A DNA stretch of 64,000 nt from Mya arenaria. Lineage: Eukaryota; Mollusca; Bivalvia; Myida; Myidae. The stretch covers positions 17,538,406-17,602,405 of the forward strand of contig NC_069135.1 of NCBI RefSeq assembly GCF_026914265.1, written 5' to 3'. The notes under the pieces are model-generated. The model ran no database searches, was not told the DNA's origin, and was given only the letters and a program-made list of their open reading frames with translations. Below are positions 34,401 to 45,636 of this stretch, in pieces. Every line of letters starts with the position of its first letter. The first letter of the stretch is position 1. Both the position numbers and the translations under genes were made by a program.

Positions 34401-37400
34401 TATTTTCAATAAAATGGCATGCATTGTATAACCGCTTCAAGCTCATTCCGCATAAAGTTCGAGCGTGAGCTATACGCGTTTCGTGTGATGTATATACGTA
34501 ACGTGTGAGGTATATGCGTAACATGTGAGGTATATGCGTAGAGTGTGAGCAATATGCGTAACATGTGAGTTATATGCGTAGCGTGTGAGCTTTATGCGTT
34601 ACGTGTGAGGTATATGACTTTTCTATGTTCTATGTGCAACATTATTTTAATTATTAAAAGAGTCCACGTAATTCTGGATCAATCCTCGTATGCGTAACGT
34701 ATGAGGTATAAGCGTAACGTGTGAGGTATATGCGTAACGGATGAGATATATGCGTAGCGTGTGAACCATAGCCCTGTGATCAATTGCTACTTTATTGTTT
34801 CACTTGATTAGGACAAACGCTTAAGAACAATTCAAAATAATAAACGGCAAAGTATGTGTAATGCGTGAACATTACAAGGGCCATAACTCGTTGGCCCACT
34901 GTTCCCTAGGTATATTCCTTTAAATAAAGCGTTTAAGCAAAAATTTACTTTTCAACAGAAATTGATTAATTTTAATGGAAATGTTTTTTTTATAAGTATA
35001 TGACAATGTGAGTTTGTATATTGTACACGAATCCTAATGGTCCCAGTTTAACCTGGTCGCCTCCCTTGATACGAAACATGCGTTATTTTAATTTGCGAAA
35101 GAAAAAGCTCATGTGAACTATATTATAACAGTACCCAGCATAAAGCTCGCGTGAGCTATATCATTACAGTTCCGCGCATAAAGCTCGCGTGAGCTATATC
35201 ATTACAGTACCCAACATAAAGCTCGCGTGAGCTATATCATTACAGTACCCAGCATAAAGCTCACATGATCTATATTATAACAGTGCCCCGCATAAAGCTC
35301 ACATTATCTATATCATTACAGTACCCCGAATAAAGCTCACATGATCTATATCATTACAGTGCCCAGCATAAAGCTCACATGATCTATATCATTACAGTAC
35401 CCCGAATAAAGCTCACATGAGCTATATCATTACAGTGCCCCGCATAAAGCTCACATGATCTATATCATTACAGTGCCCCGCATAAAGCTCACATGAGCTA
35501 TATCATAACAGTGCCCCGCATAAAGCTCGAGTGAGCTATATCTTTACAGTGCCCCGCATAAAGCTCACGTGAGCTATATCATTACAGTGCCCCGCATAAA
35601 GCTCACATGAGCTATATCATTACAGTTCCCCGCATAAAGCTCACATGATCTATATCATTACAGTACCCCGAATAAAGCTCGAGTGAGCTATATCATTACA
35701 GTTCCGCGCATAAAGCTCACGTTAGCTATATCAATACAGTGCCGCGGATAAAGTTCACGCGAGCTATATCATTACAGTACCCCGAATAAAGCTCGAGTGA
35801 GCTATATCATTACAGTTCCGCGCATAAAGCTCACGTTAGCTATATCATTACAGTGCCGCGGATAAAGTTCACGCGAGCTATATCAGTGCCGCGCATAAAG
35901 CTCACATGATCTATATCATTACAGTGCCCCGAATAAAGCTCGAGTGAGCTATATCATTACAGTTCCGCGCATAAAGCTCACTAGCTATATCAATATAGTG
36001 CCGCGGATAAAGTTCACGCGAGCTATATCAGTGCCGCGCATAAAGCTCACATGAGCTATATCATTACAATACATCGCATAAAGCTCACAAGAGCTATATC
36101 ATTACAGTGCCCCGAATAAAGCTCACGTGAGCTTTATCATTACGGTGCCGCGCTTAAAGCGTGAGCTATTTGCGGAATGAGCTTTATGAGGTCATACAAT
36201 GCATTAACCTTTCTGAGGTTTAAGTTTAAAAAAAGCGTTCTGACAGGTACAAATGAATAGTACTAATAAATTCAAATACCTTTCCGAGGAGCGAGGTTGA
36301 ACGCATCGAGAAGACTAGCTATTTCCGGGTCTACGGCTATAAAAAATAAAGATCCTTGTATTAATCCTAATTTATAATGGTATATAAGTGTTTTCATCTT
36401 GAACCAGTCCTCTTTATGAATGAAAATAGTTGAAACATCAATATGGCTCCAGGCTTTAGCCAGTTTATTTGTTTATATTAAGGCTGCACTCTCACAGATT
36501 TACCGTTTTTCCAACTTTTTTTATTTTTCTTGGAATTAGCAAATTTTTGCGTAAATACTTGCTTACCAGTGATGAAAGACTGCTGACAAAAGATCAGATC
36601 ACAGTTATTCATATTTCCAATCCAAATTTAATGTTGTATGGCTTAAACCGTTACTAACGGTTACTAACGGTTTATGAAAAATGCATAAAACATCAATTTT
36701 TGGTAGGAAAAATGAAAAGCTTCGATCTGATCTTTTGTCAGCAGTGTTTTATTACTGGTTTGCAGATATTTACGCAAAAATTTGCTCGTTCCAAGACAAA
36801 GAATAAAAAAGTTGTCAAAACGGGAAATCTGTGAGAGTGCAGCTTTAATGAACAACGAAATAAATAACCGGCTGCATTTGGTCCATTGGACGCTTCTTAT
36901 AACAAAACTGCACGAGAGTGAAATATGTCGACAAGAATAATAAGTTTGCTCCACCTGTAATAAAAGTATAGTCTACCTTTGGTTTAAAATTGACAATTTA
37001 TGTAATATAATACAATATATAAATATATATATATACAAAAATATAAAGGTTGGGTATGCATGTATGTAACATGCAACATTGAGTCTGTGTCGTCATCTCG
37101 CACTGAGCCTCGGGCCAGGATCTTGGAAGTAAATTGGAAAAAGTTCAGTGACAGCACCTATAAACTTATATCTTTACTATATACAACCCAGGATATATCT
37201 GCGGTGGTGCAGTTCATATGGTCACCGGCTGCACACAGAGTAGCATGGACTGAATCGAGCTGCCAGCGCAATTTTAATTGTATTTTGTATGACTATGTAA
37301 ATATATATATATATGAATTTTATCCCATTAAAACCCTATCTAACGGATTTGTTAGTTAAAAAAGCTTCTCGGTACCTGTAATGTTCCAACCGATTAAAGA

Positions 37401-38081
37401 CCATTTAGTTAAACCTGGAAATTTTAAATTTTAAATTTTTTTAAATTTGGAAACTGCTGCCTACCCAATGTTTTAACTATATACCTGTATTTTATTCCAT
37501 AACTAACCTTCTAACATTTACATTTGATTTTCTGTCTTACAAATATTCAGAAATGTTTTAGATTTGAAAACTCAAAACAATGTGGCTAATGGGTAACTCG
37601 TTCACCAGACAAGGAATATCTTTTAGTCGTGACAATATTTAAAAGACATGCAAGTAGTGCAAAAACTCGTTTTACCAGACTCTGATGCGTTTCCAGGGGT
37701 GAAACCGAGCTCTTTGAGAAGGAAGGCGATATCGAGCTCGTCGTCCGGGCCTCCTGGCAACAGGATGACATCACTTCCGTCGTTTGCCACGGTCTCTAAC
37801 TCTTCTTCAGCAACGTCAACTGCAGAAGAGTTACGCATTATTGATTCCACTAAACAAAATAAGTTTTAAACAAAATGTAACATAATTGACCATGGCACGT
37901 ATAAGACGAACACGCGGGAGTGAGTGAATCTATCCGCTATAAGCGTGCATATGTATGTTACTTGTCGACGGCATGTTTCCAGGGTCAGATTTGATTGAAC
38001 CTTCAGAGCCTTTGGGAGAATTAAAGGGCTGCACCCTTCAAAAATTGGCATAGTCAATATTTTCATGTTGGATAAAAGACA

Positions 38082-38117
<36 letters not shown>

Positions 38118-38606
38118 CACACGCACACACACACACACACACACACACTTAAATGCCCCATTTCAGACTAAAGATCAGCTTCCAGAGGGTAGGGCCCCCA
38201 AAGCCCCTACCAACTTTTAACTAAGTGTAATTTATTTTTTGTTGAAAGTTGCTCTCCCTAACTTACGCCCCTCTCAAGCCGAGTGACGACTAATCCTGTG
38301 TACGGAAGTCTGTAAGTTTTCCCAATTTGGAACGAACAGGCGGTGAATGAAATCAAAAGAAGATTTTACACAACTTGTTACAAAAACAAATAACTACTGT
38401 TATTCAGAAAAGTCTAAAAGAATCATTGTTTAAGGATGATTGCAGTTCGAAAACGAAATAAAGATGAAAAAGAAAAAAAAGAGAAACTTACGTTCCAAAT
38501 ACGGCTTTAACTTTTCATAGAACTCGACATTACTCAGGCTCAGAGACTGGTGGACCGCCGCGAAACCAACCAGAAGGAAAAAACTCCAAGTTATCCGCTG
38601 TGCCAT
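31259..38606 (-). CDS. His-tract gene, copy 2: secreted His-tract / acidic-tail protein, intact
   Basis: Seven exons join without a break: 38492-38606, 37676-37819, 36280-36336, 34117-34329, 33910-33999, 31820-31959 and 31259-31486. Total 987 nt, 328 residues plus stop. Every intron is GT..AG and phases agree (1,1,1,1,1,0). Order: signal peptide 1-22; acidic propeptide to about residue 87; exon 3 (VDPEIASLLDAFNLAPRK); RK-VVGKSR, a possible convertase site; WWW and 20 His; CPRRQFVQCFKRGCAACV; a Tyr/Cys-rich region; and a C-terminal 45 residues dominated by Asp, Ser and Glu. The His run suggests metal binding and the tail suggests calcium binding or phosphorylation, but both are inference. Family not recognised. 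The gene is convergent with a receptor A fragment. The introns are full of satellites. Confidence 0.8.
31820..31959 (-). CDS. His-tract copy 2, exon 6
   Basis: Acceptor CATGCTGTAG, donor AAG|GTATAA. Encodes GRSTYQYCYHVHHLVSPSSR then LCAQLYSINRSRRTMCARIT and GTVNIK. Three cysteines. The phase 1 start fits every donor in the upstream repeat array. Confidence 0.8.
32110..33909. repeat. Intron 5 minisatellites of copy 2 (36- and 39-bp units)
   Basis: A short 36-bp remnant lies near 32110-32190, M2-type 39-bp units near 32260-32600, then M3-type units to the exon 5 donor. Next to exon 5 the donors at 33909, 33870, 33831, 33753 and 33714 keep GTAAG in identical phase, and the exon 5 frame stays open through them to about 33611. 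Confidence 0.9.
33910..33999 (-). CDS. His-tract copy 2, exon 5
   Basis: Acceptor GCCATTCCAG, donor CTGCC|GTAAGTACC. Encodes CIRVDYRSYSSYLLSFTLNG and YRLLYTYNC, a beta-strand-like Tyr-rich segment. Its final bases and donor define the repeat unit of the neighbouring array. Confidence 0.8.
34117..34329 (-). CDS. His-tract copy 2, exon 4: WWW-His20 and Cys motif
   Basis: Acceptor ATCTTCTTCAG, donor AATA|GTAAGA. Encodes VGKSRDLGWWW, 20 consecutive His (mixed CAC/CAT codons), YHKCPRRQFVQCFKRGCAAC and VMRTFAVRHYYRYHRFDLN. The mix of the two His codons shows the tract is not a pure recent triplet slippage. Confidence 0.8.
34455..34760. repeat. 20-bp minisatellite in intron 3 of copy 2
   Basis: About ten interrupted units of the GCGTAACGTGTGAGGTATAT family also seen at 17101-17560. 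Confidence 0.75.
35107..36175. repeat. 38-bp palindrome-bearing satellite (S38), array in copy 2
   Basis: About 28 units of 38 bp. The core is CATAAAGCTCACGTGAGCTA, then TATCATTACAGTGCCCCG. The best units contain the perfect palindrome AGCTCACGTGAGCT, with CACGTG (E-box) or CATGAG/CGCGTGAG variants. Lies wholly in intron 3. Confidence 0.9.
36280..36336 (-). CDS. His-tract copy 2, exon 3
   Basis: Acceptor TTTTTTATAG, donor GAAAG|GTATTT. 57 bp encoding VDPEIASLLDAFNLAPRK. Conserved in copy 3 with Leu to Gln as the only residue change (..AFNQAPRK). It ends in a basic pair next to VVGKSR, suggesting the end of the propeptide. Confidence 0.8.
36478..36847. mobile_element. Palindromic MITE, copy b
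   Basis: TTAAGGCTGCACTCTCACAG at the left and CTGTGAGAGTGCAGCTTTAA at the right, inverted. Internal arms (CTGCTGACAAAAGATCAGAT / ATCTGATCTTTTGTCAGCAG) are also inverted. Centre near ACGGTTACTAACGGTT. Located in intron 2 of copy 2, and absent from copies 1 and 3. Confidence 0.85.
37676..37819 (-). CDS. His-tract copy 2, exon 2: acidic propeptide
   Basis: Acceptor CTTCTGCAG, donor GAGTCTG|GTAAAA. Encodes LDVAEEELETVANDGSDVIL, LPGGPDDELDIAFLLKELGF, TPGNASES. It differs from copies 1a and 3 only at synonymous positions. Read-through into the intron would add KTSFCTTCMSFKYCHD and stop. Confidence 0.8.
38078..38150. repeat. CACG/CA microsatellite in intron 1 of copy 2
   Basis: About 70 bp of CACG then CA units. 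At the same place copy 3 has about 48 bp of CA (52560-52607) and copies 1a/1b only a few units, so this is one expanding locus. Confidence 0.9.
38492..38606 (-). CDS. His-tract copy 2, exon 1: signal peptide
   Basis: ATG at 38606. MAQRITWSFFLLVGFAAVHQ is a clear signal peptide, with cleavage likely after the small residues near 17-22. Then SLSLSNVEFYEKLKPYLE and donor GAAC|GTAAGT. A TATA box lies just upstream. Confidence 0.85.
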
Positions 38607-38656
38607 CTTGCACGTGCAGCCAGAAACGCAAGCCTGCGCCTATGTATGTAACTCCC

Positions 38657-38665
38657 GATATATAC
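38657..38665 (-). promoter_or_regulatory. TATA box, copy 2
   Basis: GTATATATC on -, about 51-59 bp upstream of the ATG. Position and surroundings are conserved in all four promoter copies. Confidence 0.65.
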
Positions 38666-38985
38666 TGGTCAAAGATCCGGGTTGCTGATTGTATCTTACC
38701 ATCCTACTCACTGTTCCTCTTACAGATTCCGCAAATCTAAGGATTCACTCGACAAGTACTCGATATTTAAGTGATCACTGTCGGTGCAGCCGGACTAAAG
38801 TATTAAAACTTTCTTGATAATGTTATAATTTTAATCAAATTGATTTCGGTGATATTGTTGTGCAATATTATTAGTCAATGGGCCTCACTTGATGCCAATC
38901 TTGCCTGTCATGACTTTGATACGATCTTAATCAGATTGATCTTACATTTAATAAAAATCCATGTTATTAATATATAGTATATACT

Positions 38986-39180
38986 AATTTATTTTTAGCT
39001 CAATTGTGACGAAAGCTGATAGCTTATAGAAGCACTCTCGAATCTATTTCTTGGGCAGAAACCAGTACTGTGTTCTTTTTTTGGAAAAGAAACGGCCATG
39101 AGAAAGTATCTCTGGTTGGGATCGAGCCCACAACTTTTTGAGTGAGAGGCAGTACCTTTACCACTAGACCACTCTCATCC
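38986..39180 (-). mobile_element. tRNA-derived SINE, RUDI/V-SINE-like, copy 1
   Basis: Read on -, it starts GGATGAGAGTGGTCTAGTGG (A box) and has GTTGTGGGCTCGATCCCAAC (B box), the tRNA-like head. A body with CAGTACTGGTTTCTGCCC and a 3' part with AAGCTATCAGCTTTCGTCAC then AATTGAGCTAAAAATAAATT follow. Head plus conserved 3' domain match the molluscan V-SINE RUDI as I remember it. A second copy sits in the same upstream position at 53553. Confidence 0.75.
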
Positions 39181-39719
39181 CTTAAATAATACAAATAAAA
39201 TTATTCAAATAATTAAAATAAGTACATTTTACTGAAATTTGGTGCCCGTCTCCCGTTCCTAACACAATGATGATGTTCCTGTATAGATACATGTCCCGTC
39301 TTGTTGTTAAATACTTTCCCGTCAAATCTTCAAGTGACACGGCCGTAACTAGCTGCGGATCTACCGGGGGCAGTAACTACAACGCCTGTTTTTAAAAGTG
39401 GTGCTCCCGTTGTCGTTGTAAAAATTTTCTTCACCGTCCCTTCTACCTCATCGTCTTTGTCATTTTTCCAAATTCATAATATAATGTGAAAACTTGAACA
39501 TCAACTTTCTCCTATGAAACATACATTAATGCACTTCAAATGATGATAAAAACGTCCTAGTTAAACGATTTTCCTCAGTAACGCTGTTTTATCAAAACCT
39601 ACCGATTCTACTTACATTGATATCAGAAGCCGTATTTTTGTTCGCCTTTATAAATGTGTTTTGTTTTTAGTTAAAGGCGCACAATTAAGGTCTATGCCAT
39701 TTTTAACGAAGTATTATTT

Positions 39720-40275
39720 TTTAACTTACCCGGTACCTCACTTGCACTTGCGATCTTTGCATGTTCGAACGCTTGCTGACAACCGTCCAAGAATAGAGAA
39801 ACACTTGAGGAAGGTTTTAATCTCGTCAACGCATCACACACTTTCGATAAAAATCTCTGAATTCACCTTGGATGAAATTACCGGCTGTATATAAAGAGAT
39901 CAAAATTGCCATGAGCACGCGATTTTTGATTTCTCACATGCATGGGGACAACAATCCGAGAACGAGATAGGCTTTTGGGATGTTGTTGTTGTTGTTGTTT
40001 TTTAATCTCGTCTAGGCATCAAAGACTTTCAGTAACCTCACTCGTTTGACATCAGATACAATAACTTCGTTTCCAATGAGCGGCCAAAGGATGCCAGTTG
40101 ACAATCATCCTTGATTTTTTTTTTCGTCTAGGCATCGCATACTTTCGATAAAACAATACATTTGAACCTCATTTGCACTTTACAACCATACGTGCCACGA
40201 TAACATTAGTGTGATATGTTCGCATGCACGGTGACAACCATCGGCGTGGGAGACACTAAGTTCAATCGCATTTTC
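39720..40275. repeat. ~167-bp satellite (R167), array 3
   Basis: A few diverged units upstream of copy 2 with the usual words (TTTTAATCTCGTC, GATAAAA.CTCTG, CATGCACGGTGACAACCATC). Confidence 0.8.
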
Positions 40276-40479
40276 ACAACAAAAAACACATGTTTCATTG
40301 GAAAGATTTGACACGTTCTTGAAGCCATTTAACTGTTGTATCTTGTGTAGGTGTTATAATTTGAGATACACATATTACTCCATTACTTTAAATGATAACG
40401 TGTCTGCATTTAAAAAGCATTCATAGTCATGATAAGCACGACTTAGTTAAATTATATCTTAATAAGTCATTTCTTTACG

Positions 40480-41109
40480 TGCATGTTTTAAGAGCTTGAA
40501 GGCGTGATATAATCGTTACGGGATTAGTATATTAGATGTAAAAAGCAGCGCCTGCTCAACCGGTTCAGGATGACTTTGAGCAGCCCGTGAGTGCCAATGC
40601 ATCGGTACGTTACGCTGCTTTTGACCACGGCGACCTAAAACTTTGGCGCCGCCGTCCAAACATCCGGCTCCAGCATTACCCCGCCCACCCAGTCCAAGCA
40701 TAAGAAGGTGGGTCTGAAGCTCCAATCCTTTTTCACCGATATTGTCCGTGGTGTCTCCAGAGAGAGAATCCAAAATGTCAGACAATGACGCCGTGACGTC
40801 ACCGAATTCAACTATGTCAGATGTAAACTTTGCCTGCTCAACCGGTTTCGAAGCCTAGAAACCACAAGGTAAACACAGATAGTGCACATTCGGAAAATGC
40901 TTCTCTGAATATCAATGAAAGCGGATACGTGTCGCAAGCCTTGGATTGATTTCAAAGATCTTATGAAACGAACTGACCTCGACTCCGCTAACAGGGACTC
41001 CTGTGTTTCTGATGCGAGTGTAAAGTCTAGTCATCACTACTATGTGCTAGAACCTGGTCATAATAAAACTGAGTATGAAAATTCTGTAAGCTCACCCAAA
41101 ATGGTATAA
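40480..41109 (+). pseudogene. Receptor A last-exon fragment, cassette 3
   Basis: Starts with the same boundary block as cassette 2. The front part is broken and out of frame. The back part is open, MKRTDLDSANRDSCVSDASV ... HYYVLEPGHNKTEYENS ... PKMV and stop, matching the receptor A C-terminus almost exactly. No membrane or ectodomain exons are present. Poly(A) signal at 41491-41496. Confidence 0.85.
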
Positions 41110-42228
41110 TTGGTCCATACCTGTAAAACTTTCTTCATTATCGGGTAGATGTTTTAAGTGCTTACATGTGACTTTAAGTTTTCTAAACAGAATACATAAC
41201 TGTATACAGCATGTCATATATGTAATAGGCCCGCTGGTTTGGGATTGAATTGTTGCTGTTTTTCTTTATTTTATAAATACATTCCATTGCCACATATTTT
41301 TCATTTTTGATAATACTAGATGTGTAGGTATATGTACATTAATTCGACAAGGTGTTTTGTTTGAGATAAGCGTTTTTACCATGAATTCCTTAAATCATTT
41401 AAGCAAATGAGCTGTGTGTTGTTTAATAATCAACTTGTGTTTTATTAAACTTGACTGCATTTATATAAACTTTGCCATTGTCATATATCCAATAAAGTAA
41501 TAAACACATCACATGGGTTTTGCTGCATGCATTATTTATTCAGAAAACACAGAAACAGAGCAACATAGAGATTTACATGGATAAAGTTCCTATACATACT
41601 TACAGTAAGAACACAGAAAACGCTCAGAAAAACAACAACAGCATATTCAACAATTGCAAATATTTTTTCAATAAAATGACATTTAAACATTGTTCATATG
41701 CTATTCCCTTTTAATACATGGTGCATAATGAAAGACTGTAGTCAAACAATTGTACAGTACGAAGCACAAACACCGAGAATATAATTATCCATAGGATATG
41801 TATTCTTTTGGCATTTGAAAACAAAATTGAATTCATTGAATTATTGTTAACAAAGTTTTTTTGAGCCGAAAATTGTCTAATTGAGGGTAAATCACATATA
41901 AAATCTTACAACAGTCTGGAAAATATTGATCAAGTCACAGTCACCTCATCCAACCCTTGTAATGGGAATAACGTATCTCGCACTTAGCACACATTGCGTA
42001 TACTTTCAATAGCTCGGGTAGTGGGTGCTACAGCCTTTACATATTCTTATACAATTACTGCGACATGTTGCAACATAAATAATGAAATTTTACACAAATA
42101 TTTCTGAAGACAATATAAGTAGCACACTCATGCAAAAGTACAAAGAATACACAGCATCTTAGCAGTGTCATAATAAAATCAAGATTCTAGTTGGACACAT
42201 CTTTCAGATCGGAAGTTCAATCATATCT

Positions 42229-42444
42229 TTAAGCGGAGTCAGAGTCGTCTTCGGCGCTATCTTCTAAACTCCCATCCTGGTTCTCGCTTTCCTCTTTGGA
42301 TCCACTGTCAAGAGCAACAGATGCCGGGTCAAAGTCATCAGAGGGGAGGTCATCCGTGCCCTCTTGGCGCTCAATGGCCGCGTTGTCGGTGTGGCATGGG
42401 ATACGGAAACAGCCCATGTTCTGATAGGCGCTGCGAACGTGGCC
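42229..42444 (-). CDS. His-tract copy 3, exon 7
   Basis: Acceptor TAATTTCAG. GHVRSAYQNMGCFRIPCHTD, then an acidic tail ending SLEDSAEDDSDSA and stop. It reads normally, but sits downstream of the exon 4 stop. Confidence 0.65.
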   Translation of the reverse strand, partial: GHVRSAYQNMGCFRIPCHTDNAAIERQEGTDDLPSDDFDPASVALDSGSKEESENQDGSLEDSAEDDSDSA

Positions 42445-42782
42445 CTGAAATTATTAATTCCAAAAGTTTGAAACTGAATTCAAGGTATTACAGGTAGTAC
42501 ATGTTATTCAGGTATTCATAGAAATGTTTTTGAAGTTTCTTTGCATATAAAAGGTATCCTTTTATAGGTCTGTTACGCTACATATTGCTAGAGACGTACA
42601 CAACTTCAACTGAAACTCATTGCTCCACATAACAAACTCCAATTAAACAATAGATTTTACTACTGTGGCAAGCGAAAGGCCTTCGGAAAATCGATTTTGT
42701 TTAATGTAACTAACGAATACAAGACATGTTTTACAAAACATGATGCCCACATAAAATTTGCATTGTTAAATTTAAATTATAC

Positions 42783-42922
42783 CTTGAGGTTGACGGTTCC
42801 GGTGATGCGCGCGCACATAGTGCGGCGGCTCCTGTTGATACTGTAGAGTTGAGCACACAAGCGGCTGGAGTGTGAAATGAGGTGGTGCACGTGGTAGCAA
42901 TACTGGAACGTGGACCTGCCCA
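42783..42922 (-). CDS. His-tract copy 3, exon 6
   Basis: Acceptor TTCTGCTATAG, donor AAG|GTATAA. GRSTFQYCYHVHHLISHSSR then LCAQLYSINRSRRTMCARIT and GTVNLK. Same length and phase as copy 2. Confidence 0.7.
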
Positions 42923-43089
42923 CTATAGCAGAATAAACAAAAGGGATATTGTGGTTATATCTAATCAACAATGTTTCACAGAGGCTTTAGACAATTTTTG
43001 AAGTTAGTCAAACTTTGTAGCCCAACTGAATAGCTCGCTTTATCAGTGACCCCATTATTATGTTTGTGAAGTTTGTGACAGGCTAAGTA

Positions 43090-45400
43090 GAAGAATCGGT
43101 CGTATTCTCGGTCGGTTGAAGTGTAGATAAAGCGGTCGTATTTACGGTCGTTTGTGATGTTGAGGAAGCGGTCGTATTGACGGTCGTCTGTGTGGTATCC
43201 GTACTTATCCGTATACTTACAGTCTAATGTTGTTTGAGGACGCGGTGACCTTACATACGGTCGTCTGTATTGTGTATGGTGCGGTATTCTTACTGACGGT
43301 CGTCTGTAGTATGGATGGTGCGGTATCCTTACTTACGGTCGTCTGTATTGTATATGGTATGGTATTCTTACTGACGGTCGTCTGTAGTATGGATGGTGCG
43401 GTATCCTTACTTACGGTCGTCTGTAGTGTGGATGGTGCGGTATCCTTACTTACGGTCGTCTGTAGAGTGGAGGAAGCGGTATCCTTACTTACGGTCGTCT
43501 GTAGTGCGGATGGTTCGGTATCCTTACTTACGGTCGTCTGTAGAGTAGATGGTGTGGTTTCCTTACTTACGGTCGTCTGTAGTGTGGATGGTGCGGTATC
43601 CTTAGTTACGGTCGTCTGTAGAGTGGATGGTGCGGTATCCTTACTTACGGTCGTCTGTAGTGTGAATGGTGCGGTATCCTTACTTACGGTCGTCTGTAGT
43701 GTGAATGGTTCGGTATCCTTACTAACGGTCGTCTGTAGAGTGGATGGTGCGGTATCCTTACTTACGATCGTCTGTAGTGTTGATGGTGCGGTATCCTAAC
43801 ATACGGTCGTCTGTAGTGTGGATGGTGCGGTATCCTTACTTACTGTCGCCTGTAGTGTGAATGGTGGCAGTATCTTTACTTACGGTCGTCTGTAGAGTGG
43901 ATGGTGCGGTATCCTTACTTACGGTCGTCTGTATTGTGGAGGAGGCGGTATCCTTACTTACGGTCGTCTGTAGAGTGGATGGTGCGGTATCCTTACTTAC
44001 GGTCGTCTGTAGTGTTGATGGTGCGGTATCCTTACTTACGGTCGTCTGTAGAGTGGATGGTGCGGTATCCTTACTTACGGTCGTCTGTAGTGTTGATGGT
44101 GCGATATCCTTACTTACGGTCGTCTGTAGTGTTGATGGTGCGGTATCCTTACTTACGGTCGTCTGTAGTGCGGATGGTGCGGTATCCTTACTTATGGTCG
44201 TCTGTAGTGTGGAGGAGGCGGTATCCTTACTTACGGTCGTCTGTAGTGTGGAGGAGGCGGTATCCTTACTTACGGTCGTCTGTAGTGTGGAGGAGGCGGT
44301 ATCCTTACTCACGGTCGTCTGTAGTGTGGATGGTGTGTTATCCTTACTTACGGTCGTCTGTAGTGTGGATGGTGCGGTATCCTTACTTACGGTCGACTGC
44401 AGTGTGGATGGTGCGGTATCATTACCTACGGTCGTCTGCTGTGTGGATGGTGGCGGTATTCTTACTTCCGGCAGTCTGTAGAGTGGAGGAGGCGGTATTC
44501 TTACTTCCGGTTATCTGTAGTGTGGAGGAGGCAGTATCCTAACTTCCGGTTGTCTGTAGCGTGGAGGAGGCGGTATTCTTACTTATGGTCGTCTGTAGTT
44601 TGAAGGAGATGGCATCCTAACTAACGGTCGTCTGTAGTGTGGATGGTGCGGTATCATTACTTACGGTCGTCTGTAGAGTGGATTGTGCGGTATCCTTACT
44701 TACGGTCGTCTGTAGTGTAGATGGTGCGGTATTCTTACTTACGGTCGTCTGCAGTGTGGATGGTGCGGTATCCTTACTTACGGTCGTCTGTAGTGTGGAT
44801 GGTGCGGTATCTTTACTTACGGTCGACTGTAGTGTGGATGGTGGCAGTATCCTTGCTTACGGTCGTCTGTTGTGTGGATGGTGCAGTATCATTACCTACG
44901 GTCGTCTGTTGTGTGGATGGTGGCAGTAACCTTACTTCCCGCAGTCTGTAGAGTGGAGGAGGCGGTATTCTTACTTCCGGTTATCTGTAGTGTAGATGAG
45001 GCGGTATCCTAACTTCCGGTTGTCTGTAGCGTGGAGGAGGCGGTATTCTTACTTATGGTCGTCTGTAGTTTGAAGGAGGTGGTATCCTAACTAACGGTCG
45101 TCTGTAGAGTGGATGGTGCGGTATCCTTACTTACGGTCGACTGTAGTGTGGATAGTGCGGTATCCTTACTTACGGTCGACTGTAGTGTGGATGGTGCGGT
45201 ATCCTTACTTACGGTAGACTGTAGTGTGGATGGTGCGGTATCCTTACTAACGGTCGACTGTTGTGTGGATGGTGCGGTATCCTTACCTTCGGGTCGTCTT
45301 TATTGTAAAGTAGTTGGTGTCTTTAGTTCCGGTCGTGTGTGGTGTGGAGGAGGCGGTATCCGTACTTACTGTCGTTTGTAGTGTGAAGGAGCGAGTGTCC
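43090..45400. repeat. 39-bp minisatellite M2 in intron 5 of copy 3
   Basis: A few 36-bp units (43090-43200), then more than fifty M2 units, homologous to 10980-13130. Long open frames on + and - (up to 213 codons) come from the 39-bp period. GTAAGTAAG is kept in most units on -. Confidence 0.9.
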
Positions 45401-45636
45401 GTAGGCGGTTTCATCACTTTCGGACGTTTGTGTTGTGGAGGAGGCACTGCCGGTACTCACCTATGTTTATGGTGTGGATACGGCGGTGTCGTTACTCACG
45501 GTTGTTTGTGGTGGGACGAATGCGGTGTCGGAACTTACGGCTGTAAGCGCTGTAGAGGAGGCTGTGTCAGAACTGACGGCTTTTACGGCACTGACGGCTG
45601 TTTGTGGTGGAGATGTGTCGAAACCGGTCATTACGG

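Noticed and set aside
35107-36175. CRISPR-like array
   Set aside because: Whole 38-bp unit is repeated with no unique spacers, in a eukaryotic intron.
43836-44312. Mucin-like - strand repeats (VSKDTAPSTLQTT) as a coding Thr/Ser-rich stalk
   Set aside because: This frame does not continue from exon 5 nor into exon 6, is broken often, and is no longer than the antisense frame. The exon-junction origin explains the sequence better. It would be revived by transcripts containing it.
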